Assembly: GCA_002811645.1 (NCBI GenBank)
Contig: PDIP01000110.1
Location: 1-64,000 of the forward strand
Reading direction: 5' to 3'
DNA: 64,000 nt
From: Corallochytrium limacisporum
Taxonomy: Eukaryota; Opisthokonta
The notes beneath the pieces are model-generated. The model was not told where the DNA came from and ran no database searches. It saw nothing but the letters and a program-made list of their open reading frames with translations. Shown piece after piece: positions 21,890 to 32,495 of this stretch (its first letter is position 1; each line of letters begins with the position of its first letter). The translations under genes were made by a program, and so were the position numbers.

Positions 21890-23007
21890 GATTATCTAAC
21901 ACTGTGTAGTCAACGAGTTGTCAGTCATAATATACCGACCTTTCATAAATTTGGGGGTCGGCATTCGTGTCAGGAGGAGTCACTGGTCGCCTTGGGGGAT
22001 GGCGGCGGGTCTCCACAGCCCGAGACTGATGATACGGTTGCTTCGCGCATCATCACGTACTTTGCGAAGACACGAACAGACAGTCTGTGGCGGCGAAAGT
22101 ACACACCAGATACTTTAATTGAAGAATTTGTTGATCGCGAGGACCATATGATTGAGCGCCGGACAGCACTTAGCGCACCGTTCCATACAAGTTTAGACCC
22201 CAAGAAGGAGATTGACCCCTATGTCATTGTGGAGACATATAAGGTGCAAGAAGGCAGACCACCACAAGAGTGCATGCACCGCATCAAGTATCTTGTTGCT
22301 GAGCGGCTGGTCTCTGTCGACATGCATGTTGCAGCGGACCGGCTGCTCCCAGAAAGCCGGCAATACAGCGTGAAAGAGCAGCTCTTCCGTAAATGTCAAC
22401 AGTTCGGATCCAAGTCCAACGGAGGTTAAGGTCTTTGAGCGCCTGAACGAAAAAGACTGGCTTGTTGAGCACGAGGCCAACATTACCAGCCAAGTCCGCC
22501 AGGCCTACGTGGAGCTCACCGAATGGCTCGGCCATCGCTGGGCGGCCGCTACTAAAGCTGAGCTGGACCGTCTCATCTACGAGATTGCTCGCGACCGAGA
22601 CGTCATTGAACGGCGCCGTGAGGCCGAGCGCCGTGCACAAACAGAGAACGACCGGGCCAATCCCAGCGACTAACTCACTCCATTCCTGCTCCGTGTTGAT
22701 GACCCCGAACTGCTGACTCCCAGGTTGCGGCCAAAGTCCGTGACGACTGCCTTCAGGATCTCAAGGAGCGGCTGATCAAGCGCGCACAGCGCATTCAGAA
22801 TCGGTTTGAAGAGGAATCTGCTGATATTCAACAGCGCCGACAGTGGCACCAGGAGCGCCAGGCGACTTTCACCGCCTCCGAGGAGCCGGAGTATGTCACC
22901 TGCTGCAGGTCCACCGTCTCGAACATCACAAGCAACGCGCTACCGAAACATATCGAAAGATGGGCAAGCATTTGCAGACTGATCCGCGTCTGGCACATCT
23001 GTTGTAA
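21890..23007 (+). pseudogene. Decayed C-terminal part of axonemal dynein regulatory complex subunit 7
   Basis: Successive pieces in three frames match the order of the C-terminal third of DRC7 (CCDC135/Lobo), a nexin-dynein regulatory complex protein of motile flagella. Piece 1 (to about 22385) has TDSLWRRKYTPDTLIEEF then REDHM, as in the repeated R-x-D-x-L / REDxL blocks. The frame then shifts; piece 2 (about 22390-22710) holds DPSPTEVKVFERLNEKD and, around an in-frame TAA at 22671 where the family has Tyr, LTPFLLRVDDPELLT. It shifts again before 22721; piece 3 has VRDDCLQDLKERLI, IQNRFEEE and the Trp-Gln-rich helix ending ASEEPEY. A third break with apparent loss of several codons follows at about 22900; piece 4 (22903-23007) reads LQVHRLEHHKQRATETYRK and ends TDPRLAHLL plus stop. 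No N-terminal part is visible upstream. Neighbouring genes are open for thousands of bases, so simple read error is unlikely. Family recognition is from memory of conserved blocks. Confidence 0.7.
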
Positions 23008-24443
23008 AATATTACAGACACTTCTTCCAAGCAAAGCGAGTGGTTCATGGAAAATTCATACATTTCTTTAATTGGGCTATTTTTTAACTTACAATGACTG
23101 ACTGATAACATACAACATCCCTTCTAAATACATATCTAGTTTCTTCCCAACATGAAAGTCAGCACGAACATGAGTAAGATAACGAAGACAAAGGGATTGC
23201 TGACACTGTCCTGCAGTCAACTGCGAGGGCAGTCGCAGCGCAGATTCTGGGGCACACTGGCTAAAGCCTGTTCAACGTGGCCACCGCATCCGGCCCAGGT
23301 AGGCTTTTGGCACTTTCCGCACTTGGTCTGGTAGCACATAGTTGGTAAATGGTGGTCCTGTGTTAGTACAACCGTATTAATATGGAGGAGTCTGAAGATC
23401 TTTTGTACACCTATTGTAAAGTGGACCAAGGAGTGGCCCATTAAATACCTTGAAAGCTCTGGGCGCGAAAGGACATCATACCATCTTCCACGCCGTGCTC
23501 ACGTATTCCAGATACACGTATCAGCAATACACTTACTTGTCCCATTCAGTATCTGCTGTTCGCTGAGACGCATCGGTCGGCCTCTATCCGAAGAGACAAG
23601 GGTGCCGTATCGACCACCGACCCCAGCGCACGGTGGCTGAGGCGCCCTGCCAGGGGCAGGAGGCGTGTGTACGAAGGGACGAAAGTTTTCCGTCGTCCGT
23701 TCCCACTGTCTTTCTATGCAAGTCACCTCCCCCGGGGTTCGTTGCCCTTGCCATCCCCCCCCCGGGGGGTCTCCCCCTCTCGCACGCTCTGTCAGAGTTT
23801 GAAGGGTGCTCCTTGGCTTTTCTCACTTGGTCCCTCCCCCCGAACCGGGGAACCTTTGTGGCGCAAGCCCGGGCTTTATTCGTCTCCAAGTTAGCTGCCC
23901 AACGCTTTATCTCCGTACTAAAACAATTGACAAATTTTCCCCTTTGTTCGTGAGCAAACCACCGTGTGTCAGCAGAGCGCAGTCGGTGTTTTTTTGTGTT
24001 GCGCTTGGGCCCGACCCCCCCCCCGGGGGGTCGAGGGGGAAATGACCGAGCTCGGGGTTCATGGGCGGGCCAGGCTTTACGCTGAGCACCTAAGGCCCCG
24101 AAGAGCAAGGCTCCCCCCCCCGTTTTGCCCTCCGGCTTAGACCCGCCATTGGGGGCCTAAATTATTCGTAGCTCTAAAAATATATCCGGACCTTTTGTTT
24201 CTCCAGGTTCAACTGGCTTGAAATCTATCGCGCGATGGTAATGGGCCATTGATGGCCGGTCAATGTGTCAAAGGTCATTCCTTAGGTATGGATACCAAAA
24301 TTCATAAGGTTAGGTGTATTGTTACTTTGTTTGGTGGCATTCTTTCCCGATTCGCTGCAAAGTGTATGCATGTTGTGAACATGTCAGCGGGTATGCCAAA
24401 AAGATGGAAAGTTATGCTGCGCTATCTAAGTTTCGTTTCCCAC
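23008..24443. other. 1.4 kb spacer between the DRC7 remnant and PDK
   Basis: Non-coding. Two CnGn blocks (about 23757-23768 and 24016-24030) and a stretch of C runs lie in a GC-richer part (23580-24120). It also covers the 3' flank of PDK. I see no gene, tRNA or repeat family. Confidence 0.5.
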
Positions 24444-25694
24444 CTACACGACAGCGGCGGTTTTCAGGCGTGCTTGTCCCTTGGGTTCGTTGAATGGCTT
24501 GTTGATCTGCGACATCATCCAGTCCTCCTCATCCGCGGCCTTGTGCCTTGTTCCTTGTTGATAAGAAGGTAGGACTTCCCCGGCGTCCTTTGCAGTGCGT
24601 TTCAGATAGACATAGGCATCGGTGCCGTAGCCTTCCATACTAATGAGCTGCAAATCCCCGCCAAAGTAACGCGCATACAGACGACTAAGAGGGAGACCGT
24701 AACCGAAACCGGCCAGAGGGGCATGATTCATATCGGTGGCAGCGCCTTCTTCGAGAGCCGGGGTGGAAGCAGTGGTATACAGATAGGTGAACAGCTGCTG
24801 GATGCTCTTACGCGGAATACCACCGCCTTCATCGCTAAGCTTCACAGTGAGGTCCCGTTCTCCCTCGACAATGATGCACTTGACCGGAGGATAATCGACG
24901 GCATCCGGGCCGTAGAACTCAATGGTTGCCCGCAACGAATTCTTCATGATCTCAAAAAGGATGTGGTACAGATGCGACGGCACGTAGGGGAAAGTCACGC
25001 GGTCCTCCCGGTTCGGGGTAATGACCTGTACATTGGGGGATGCAAAGTAGTACTGCTCGCAAAGGAACTTGGCTGCCTGCGCTGCGTCCTGTGCGATCGA
25101 GTTCACGTCACAGTTGAGGTCAATCACGCCCAATCCAGGGGTCTTCTTCACGCCAAATAGTTCCACATGCTGAGCAATGAGCATACGGATACCAATACGG
25201 CTCATGTAGAATCGGTCCAGGAAGGTGTGAATGCTGGCATCCAGGGCATCCTCGCCTGCGTTGTTCCGCAGTTCCATGATGCCTTGTGCCATGGTGGTCA
25301 CAACCGGAGCGTGGCGCGTACGGATAGTTTCGAGCAGGTCAGTGAATCCGTGCACATACTCTTCACCCTTGCGCTCAATCTCTTCTGCTGGGGGCCACTT
25401 CAACAGCTCCTCAAATGACTGAATATACCATGACCTCACCTTCTCGACGGAAGGCATGCGCAGCAACTGTCCCGGAAGCGCATCGAATTCTTTGACCATA
25501 TGGGCCAGACGAACAGGGATTTCATTGCGGAGGAACATGCAGCTCCGAATGGGGGCGTCGTGATTTTTGTTCGCAGCAAATTCTGCGAACTGGTGAATGC
25601 TGACCGGAGTCTGTTTGTACCTGGCGTACTGTGCCAAAGATTCGCTGACGTTCGGTGTAGCGCACCGGCGAAGGACGAAAGTAAAGCGAACCAT
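24444..25694 (-). CDS. Mitochondrial pyruvate dehydrogenase kinase
   Basis: A 416-residue kinase of the PDK/BCKDK family, which phosphorylates and switches off the E1 subunit of the pyruvate dehydrogenase complex in the mitochondrial matrix. N terminus MVRFTFVLRRCATPNVSES is Arg-rich and plausible as a presequence. Seen: the regulatory helical domain with SCMFLRNEIPVRLAHMVKE and VRSWYIQSFEELL; the GHKL ATP site with the N-box HLYHILFEIMKNSLRATIE (about 237-255), the G1 box SDEGGGIP (about 286-293) and the G2 box GFGYGLPLSRLYARYFGGDL (about 328-347), then MEGYGTDAYVYLKR; and a C-terminal DW pair before the NEPKG tail, typical of PDK rather than BCKDK. The ATG at 25694 sits in a good context (ACACCATGG on the coding strand). 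Single exon. A long non-coding island lies upstream. Confidence 0.93.
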   Translation of the reverse strand: MVRFTFVLRRCATPNVSESLAQYARYKQTPVSIHQFAEFAANKNHDAPIRSCMFLRNEIPVRLAHMVKEFDALPGQLLRMPSVEKVRSWYIQSFEELLKWPPAEEIERKGEEYVHGFTDLLETIRTRHAPVVTTMAQGIMELRNNAGEDALDASIHTFLDRFYMSRIGIRMLIAQHVELFGVKKTPGLGVIDLNCDVNSIAQDAAQAAKFLCEQYYFASPNVQVITPNREDRVTFPYVPSHLYHILFEIMKNSLRATIEFYGPDAVDYPPVKCIIVEGERDLTVKLSDEGGGIPRKSIQQLFTYLYTTASTPALEEGAATDMNHAPLAGFGYGLPLSRLYARYFGGDLQLISMEGYGTDAYVYLKRTAKDAGEVLPSYQQGTRHKAADEEDWMMSQINKPFNEPKGQARLKTAAVV

Positions 25695-26440
25695 GGTGTT
25701 TCAAGATGTTTCAATAGTAATTCGCTCTTCTCGTTCGTGCAATTTGTTTTACCTTGGGTTTATAACCTTGGTTGAAGATTAAGACAATTGTTTTTGATAC
25801 CGTTTTGTATGGATGCGCAACTCTACTGAATAGGCTTAGGCAGGCAAATGCTCCTGTTTTTCATCAACGATTTGTATGTCCTGGGTTTCTCCATGTCTTT
25901 CCCGTTACTGGTCCATTTCCTTGATCGTTTGTCGTTTCCGTCTGATCTTCTTCCTTGTCTATGTGTCAGTAGGGTTGTGAAGAAACAAACCATTGGGTAG
26001 TTCATTTGACGAAGACGTGATTCACGAAGTACCTGCAGCACCACAAACCCAAGAAGAAACCACCAAAATTTGAATTTATATGCTTGGTTTTGTGTCTCCA
26101 CTTTAGGGTTGTATCTTGTCTCCTTTTGTATTCTTTGAAAACCGCCGCCGGAACCCATCTGCTGTCTCATCAACACGCTCACTTGCACGATCACCAGAAC
26201 TGTCCGCAGAAGCTCGCTCGCTTCGCCCCTAAAACTGCCTCTTCTCTTGCTCGCTTCTTGCTCTCTCGCTCGTTCAGTTTTCGTCTCGTTCCATCCGCCC
26301 ACCCTTTGGTCCCCGTGTTCCCCTTCATTCTGTGAGTGCTAAAAAAGGTGCAGGTCTTGCAATCCGCCCAACACCCGTTCTCCTCTCTCTCTCTCTCTCT
26401 TTCTCCCTCTCGCTCTCTCTCTCCCTCTGCGTCTCTGTGT

Positions 26441-26443
<3 letters not shown>

Positions 26444-26534
<91 letters not shown>
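26444..26534. repeat. (TG)45 microsatellite flanked by CT repeats
   Basis: Uninterrupted TG dinucleotides for about 91 bases, entered and left by TCTC tracts (26385-26440 and 26535-26553). Alternating purine-pyrimidine next to polypurine/polypyrimidine can adopt Z-form and triplex structures; no function is visible. Confidence 0.97.
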
Positions 26535-26535
<1 letters not shown>

Positions 26536-29500
26536 TCTCTCTCTCTCTCTCTCGCTCTCGTTTTATCATCTTGCCATTTTCCATTTTTGTTTTTTTGGTT
26601 CAGAAGAAGTGGAGAGGGGAAGAGCATTGATTGTGACGGAGGAGAGGATTCCATTTCTTTTTTTCTTTTTTTTTTCTTGTTTCCCTCTTTTTTGTTGACT
26701 GTCCGGTCGTTGAAAATCTGGTGACTTCCTCGAATCTGAGAGGTGGCTGACATCCCTCACCATAATGGAGACCGCCACCACCATAAACAATACTAAAACT
26801 GTGTATACGTAGACCTTAGATGTGGCAATCGGTGAACTTGGCCTTACGGGAGACCGTGTCACATGTGCCCTCCGTTTCCTCTTGGTCGGCGAAGCACCGG
26901 GCTGCTGACGATCCCGTCCCTGTGCTCAACGCGGACCCGTGCCGTTTGTTTCGGTTGGTCACGTCTCCGTCGTATTTCTCCTAACATTAAATATATGCAT
27001 GAGGTATTTCGACTGAGGTCGTCCACATTTCCTTGTTCTTTTACCTTTTTAGATTCCAATTTTCAGTGTGTTCATCCAATTCTCCGGTTCTCGCTGGACG
27101 CAAACGGACACCACGAAATTAACCAACGAGAACACGAGAGGCGATGGAATCAAGTACTTAATATACTGTGTATACCAGACCCGCGGCAACTGCAGTGATT
27201 TCAATTCCAGCAAGCCACACAACGAAATTACAGGACAGCAGGCAGCACACTACGCACACGCCTCTCTTCTCCCGATGTGGAACAAACAACGACTATGGAT
27301 GATGGATGATGAGTGAGAGGAGTATTGCAGGACTAATAGAGAGGAGTAAGGACGGACCAAGGGAGAGACGACGGAGAGAGACAAGGAGTGAGAGAGGGGA
27401 GAGGGAGGGCGCACCCGTGACGCACCATGTCACGAGTAAGGGACGGTGTGATTATGAAGATGGGCCGCGGTGGTGGTCAGATGACACGCAGGAGAGAAGA
27501 GAGGGGGGGGGGACCGGGCCAAAGCGAAGAAGAGTCAGCAGTGGTGTTTGGTGCTTGGGACAAAAGGAAAGGAAAATGAGGGAAGGCACACGCAATTTCT
27601 TACCGTAGCTCACTTTTCTTCCGCCATCTCTCATACAAAAATCACGGGTTGGACACTAAGAACGAAACAAAAGAAATACAACAAAAGGGAGAAGGTTCAT
27701 GGCAAGGAATTCAAACACACACACACACAGAGGCGCGGGACTTCGGATTAAAAGCAGACGATCGAGCCGAGCGTGGCGACATTGAAAGCGAAAGGAGAAA
27801 CTGTCCGCTCATATGTTTTTCTTCAAATGCTAAAACAGAATCGGTCCACTCTGGTAGCATCGTTGCGCGTACCCCCTAACCCACCCCTTCCTTTTTCTCA
27901 GTCTTTTCACGCCGTAGGCAGGCGATGACCGATGCAGAAAATTTGTTCCTCGGTGGGTGGTGTTGGCGAACATCTCGTCGCAGCCACCAACAAAACCCGG
28001 TCCTTGGAAGAGAAACGAATGGAGGATGGTAAATGCTCAATGCTACCTATGCTGGGCACCGTTTTTAACACTATCTTATCATCAAAATTGAAAGGATTAC
28101 GAACGCAGGTACGGAGAGTATGGGTAGCATGGTACGCTGACAGATGGCGAAGCGCATCGCTCGGGTCCGCCCCGCGACCCTGTGCCCATAGGAGAAATTT
28201 TGTTGACTATTGATCAAGCGGCTGCAATAAATTTCAGTATATTTACTACTGAAATCATTAGATATCACTCCAGGATTGGTTCCACACCAAAATGGGCAGG
28301 CGGAGATCCATTTGCGGTCCTTTCCAGAGGTTTGCCTTGTTTTAGTATAGACACGAATTCTCTGCCGTCTCTCGGGGTCACCGAGCAGTTTTATCTCCCC
28401 CCCCCTAAGCCTAACAGTTGCGATCCCGGGCGGGTGTCACCAGGTGCCCGGCGTATATTTCAATACATTCACTACTTCATTCTGGGTTATGAGTAATTCG
28501 ATGACGGTGCAGAATTTGTTCTATCGGCACGATTAGCACAAGGACCTCGCGAAAAAAAATACTGAGAAAGTTTTGAACTTTCCCTTTTACCTTTGGATAT
28601 TCCGTACATTTGTTCAGTATCAAAACATCCCAACAGCACTAATGTCGGCATATCCTCCCGACCGTCTTGTCCCGCTGGGGGGGGGGGAGACGGAACGATT
28701 TCTTTATAAACATCTTGGCCACGCGCAAGCATTTGAATGATGCAGCCCGAAGCACAACACACACTGGCACCTAAAACGGCGTTTTACTGCTTCTTCTTGC
28801 AGGTGGAACTGACATGGTGGTCGGGCCTTTTAAACTCGCATTCACTGTCTTATCTCAACCCTTCCCCTTTTTCTTAATTCCTTTTTATTTTCATTATATT
28901 CGGCACTTTCACACATAAAGTTAGTACTGAACTAACGACACGGAAACAAAGGCAGACCAAGACCACGGTAACCCACACACAAAAAGAGAACCGAAATTAA
29001 ACGTACAAGAACTCCCCCGAAATAAACACAAAATGAAATAGAAAAGAAAGAAAAACAGGCTAAAAAAGAAAGACAAACACAGAAGAAAGAATTATTAAAG
29101 GAAAAGGGTCGCACAAGAACACCCAACAAAGAATGTTTTCAACGTAGGGCGGTGTTATTTCCGACATGTGATGCTGGGGTGATCTAGCGGGTGGTGGGAC
29201 GCAGACCGGTAGGGTAATATGTCAAAAAGATGTAAGATGTACACGTCAGCACATTGATCAGCAATTCTTTACCTACGCTCATTATATATTAATCTCTGCT
29301 ACTGTGAATTAATCCTGGGAAGAGGTATAGCAGTAGCAGGGGATTGGCCAGCTGGGACCGGGTCTCGACCCCGTGATAGCGGGGGGCATGTGCCCGAACG
29401 TGTTCGTCACACCGTGGCTTTTTAATCTCTCTCTCAGAGCTCGCTCCCCACTCCTTCCCTCTCCCGACCTCCCCCCACTCTCTCACTATCTCTCTCAGTG

Positions 29501-29595
29501 TGCTACTTCTCTGTTAATTTTCAAGTGTTCTTCGCCTCAGCGGGGCCCCGTTTCGTGCTTCCCCCATTTCCTTCCTTCCTTCCCCCCCCCCTCCC

Positions 29596-30025
29596 NNNNN
29601 NNNNNNNNNNNNNNNNNNNNNNNNNNNNNNNNNNNNNNNNNNNNNNNNNNNNNNNNNNNNNNNNNNNNNNNNNNNNNNNNNNNNNNNNNNNNNNNNNNNN
29701 NNNNNNNNNNNNNNNNNNNNNNNNNNNNNNNNNNNNNNNNNNNNNNNNNNNNNNNNNNNNNNNNNNNNNNNNNNNNNNNNNNNNNNNNNNNNNNNNNNNN
29801 NNNNNNNNNNNNNNNNNNNNNNNNNNNNNNNNNNNNNNNNNNNNNNNNNNNNNNNNNNNNNNNNNNNNNNNNNNNNNNNNNNNNNNNNNNNNNNNNNNNN
29901 NNNNNNNNNNNNNNNNNNNNNNNNNNNNNNNNNNNNNNNNNNNNNNNNNNNNNNNNNNNNNNNNNNNNNNNNNNNNNNNNNNNNNNNNNNNNNNNNNNNN
30001 NNNNNNNNNNNNNNNNNNNNNNNNN
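29596..30025. other. Assembly gap (430 N)
   Basis: Run of N between a C-rich tract (CCCCCCCCCCTCCC) and a TG repeat. The gap probably contains more simple repeat that did not assemble. Confidence 0.99.

Positions 30026-30068
<43 letters not shown>
30026..30068. repeat. TG microsatellite at the gap edge
   Basis: At least 21 TG units directly after the gap; the true length is unknown because the left end is inside the N run. Confidence 0.95.
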
Positions 30069-30071
<3 letters not shown>

Positions 30072-31085
30072 ACAGAGGTGACACTTTGCCACGAGAAAGA
30101 GATACTGAACGAATGAACGGACAAGATCGCCTTTCATTCTTCCGGTACTTGGCGTATGAAAGCTTCTACGGGCTGAATATTTCTGCACCCGCCGTTTTTT
30201 CCGTGCTCCCCCCCCTGCCTCCTCTCCGAAGAATCACGCCGGCGCTTGCCTCCCGGGACGGAGGCCATTGTTGGTACTGAACGTACCGAGAATTGCAGCG
30301 AGCCTGCGGAAGCAAGCAACCGGAAAGTGACTCGAAACACCACCAGGACTCCACTCGATGGGGCCTTCAGATAGGTATTGCAATCGATAGATGTCATAAA
30401 TTCAATACTTGGCATATTAAAAATTCTCCGCTTTGACACGTATTGGGTAACTGTGCAAGAAGAATTTTCATATGCTTCTCTGCCATCACAAACTACGACA
30501 TTCTCGAAAGGTCTCTGCGGAGAATTTATCAATACTGTCACAAAATATAAAGCTATTTACTATTCAAAATGTATTCTGATGGGATGATAGAGCTATTGCA
30601 TAGACGCTTTATCGCTGGCATTGTTCAACCGTCCTGTGTCCTCCTTGTCCCAGATTAAGGAGAAGGCGAAGCCGCGAAACAGGAGAAAAAATACAGACCA
30701 GAAATTCTGCTGGGCAGTTTGTTCCCGGAGGGGGTGTGTCGCAAAAATCTTCATTGGCCCATACGCTCAGTACTGGTTTACTGCGGGCACCTATCGTCAG
30801 GAAAGTGGGAGAGTGGGAATCACACTGCCCCTTCCCCCCCCCTCTTTCTTTTTTCGGGGAGCCCGCAGAGGAAGGTCAGTGCGGGGTTCGGTAGTGGCCC
30901 CTCCCCCCTTGCCCACCGCAAGCGGGGGCCGGCGGAAAGCGAAGGGTGAAATTCTGCGGGGAAGGGGGGGTTGGGTTGGGTTGGGCTGTGTCCAGAAAGG
31001 CCCCTTTTTTTTTTGGTTTTTCTTTTCGATTTTGTCTCCGAGCGCAGGGAGACGAACCCACGGACCCGGGCCCCGAGGGGCCAAA

Positions 31086-31089
<4 letters not shown>

Positions 31090-31132
<43 letters not shown>
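31090..31132. repeat. (GA)n microsatellite followed by A-rich units
   Basis: About 21 GA units, then three AAGAAA-type units to about 31152. Part of the purine-rich block of the island. Confidence 0.95.
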
Positions 31133-31137
<5 letters not shown>

Positions 31138-32495
31138 AAAAAGAAAAAGAAAATATTTAAGAAAACGAAAACACCGGGCCGACTCAGTCTCCGGTGCGTG
31201 GGTGTGTGTGTTTGTGCTCTGTCAGGCCCTTTCCAGTGCTTTAAATGCCTCACCCTCTGCACACCGCTCCCCGCGCGGAGGGGGAGGTGTGTGTGTGTGT
31301 GTGTGTCTCTGTGTCTGTCTGAAGTGTCCCTGCACACCGTCCGTAGACTTCTCCACGGGCACAATACCACAGATAAAACATGTGATTTCCTCGGTGCAAA
31401 AAGTTGTAGCGGGGGGAGGCTTCGGTCTCGTCTCTGTCTCTCTCTCTCACTCTCGCTCTCTTTCTTTCGTTTAACTTCCCTAGCTTTTTTTGGTGGTTCC
31501 TGTTTTATTTACTTTCTTTGGGCCCTGTCCATTCTTTTGTAAATGTTTTATATTACTTTTACACCGCCTCTCCTGCCCGGCCGGAGATCTCTTTTTCGCC
31601 CGAGTATTCGGTATCCAATATACGGCTTCGGGAACTAATACGGTTCTTTGTCCATCGCTTGATACGCACTCGCTTTTCTTTTTCTTTTTTTCATTTGCGC
31701 TTCGCGAGATCTCTGCTTTTTTTTTGTACTGGCCAATTTCTGGGTCAAATCTCCCGGTTTTTTTTAATATTTGTGTATGCGCGGCCACACTGGATTTTTT
31801 TTGTTTCTTTCTTTCTTTCTATCTTTCTTTTTTCCTTGCCTTGCTTGCTTCGTGTTTCTGCTCTTCTTTGGGGGGGAGGGGGGGGTGCCTAACTTTCCTT
31901 CTTCTTTTTCTTTTCATTTTTCTCTCTTTGTTTGAAACCGCCGCGCGCTTCCACCCCGCTGTCGCCCGCGCGGACCACCCCCCCCCCCAGTCCGTTCGCC
32001 CCGCACTTCGGGCTCCGGCGCGGAGAGATAGATAGTATCAATTCGCTGCTTCCTGGGGAGTGGCATCGATCAAAGGGACGGCTCCTATGTGATGTGACCT
32101 GCTTTGAGAATCGTATGTTCAGTATGTAGACAGCCACTCCCGTTCTGAGGAAGGGGGTATCACCCGCACGGTGTTTTATCATCACTGCAACCAACACACA
32201 CGCTCACGCAGCGATCGACCCGCACACGTGGTGCCAGCAGCAAAAAACATTAGTACTCCTCAATTCTATAGTGAATATATGGACTTTACACATCTTAACA
32301 GCGGGGAATCGGTCAGCAAAAGCAGCTGCTGGGAAAACAGCGACGGGTTTCGACCTAATCACAACGGACGCTGCCGTTGTGTACGTGGGTGCCTTTCTGG
32401 GTCTCCGACCACGCGTTGTTCTGTTCACTACCATGCTCGTGTGTACGTGGTCGCTTGTTACTGATGGAGACGATACCGCCGACCCATCCACATCA

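Larger units (their letters stand above)
25695..32495. other. 6.8 kb non-coding island with microsatellites and a gap
   Basis: Between PDK (its 5' side) and the SNF2 gene (its 3' side). Composition swings between CT-rich, GA-rich and T-rich blocks. It includes the TG microsatellite at 26444-26534, a gap at 29596-30025 followed by TG repeats, a GA repeat at 31090-31132, G runs (about 28679-28688 and 31869-31889) and three TTGGG units near 30970-30987. The 28920-28936 element is an inverted repeat (GTTAGT-ACTGA-ACTAAC). Every open frame here is low-complexity or resembles nothing. Confidence 0.6.

Noticed and set aside
22633..22723. Possible intron in the DRC7 remnant (CTAAC followed by CTCCCAG)
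   Set aside because: It would explain the stop and one frameshift, but no donor gives the right phase, and the excluded part (LTPFLLRVDDPELLT) itself matches the DRC7 family, so it is coding-derived.
26332..26753. Cys/Val and Thr/His repeat frames over the TG microsatellite
   Set aside because: Translations of a dinucleotide repeat, open only because of the repeat.
29160..29220. TGATCTAGCGGG resembling a tRNA A box
   Set aside because: No B box and no cloverleaf stems follow within the needed distance.
30965..30990. Three TTGGG units, telomere-like
   Set aside because: Only three imperfect copies in a G-rich block, far from a contig end and without further array.
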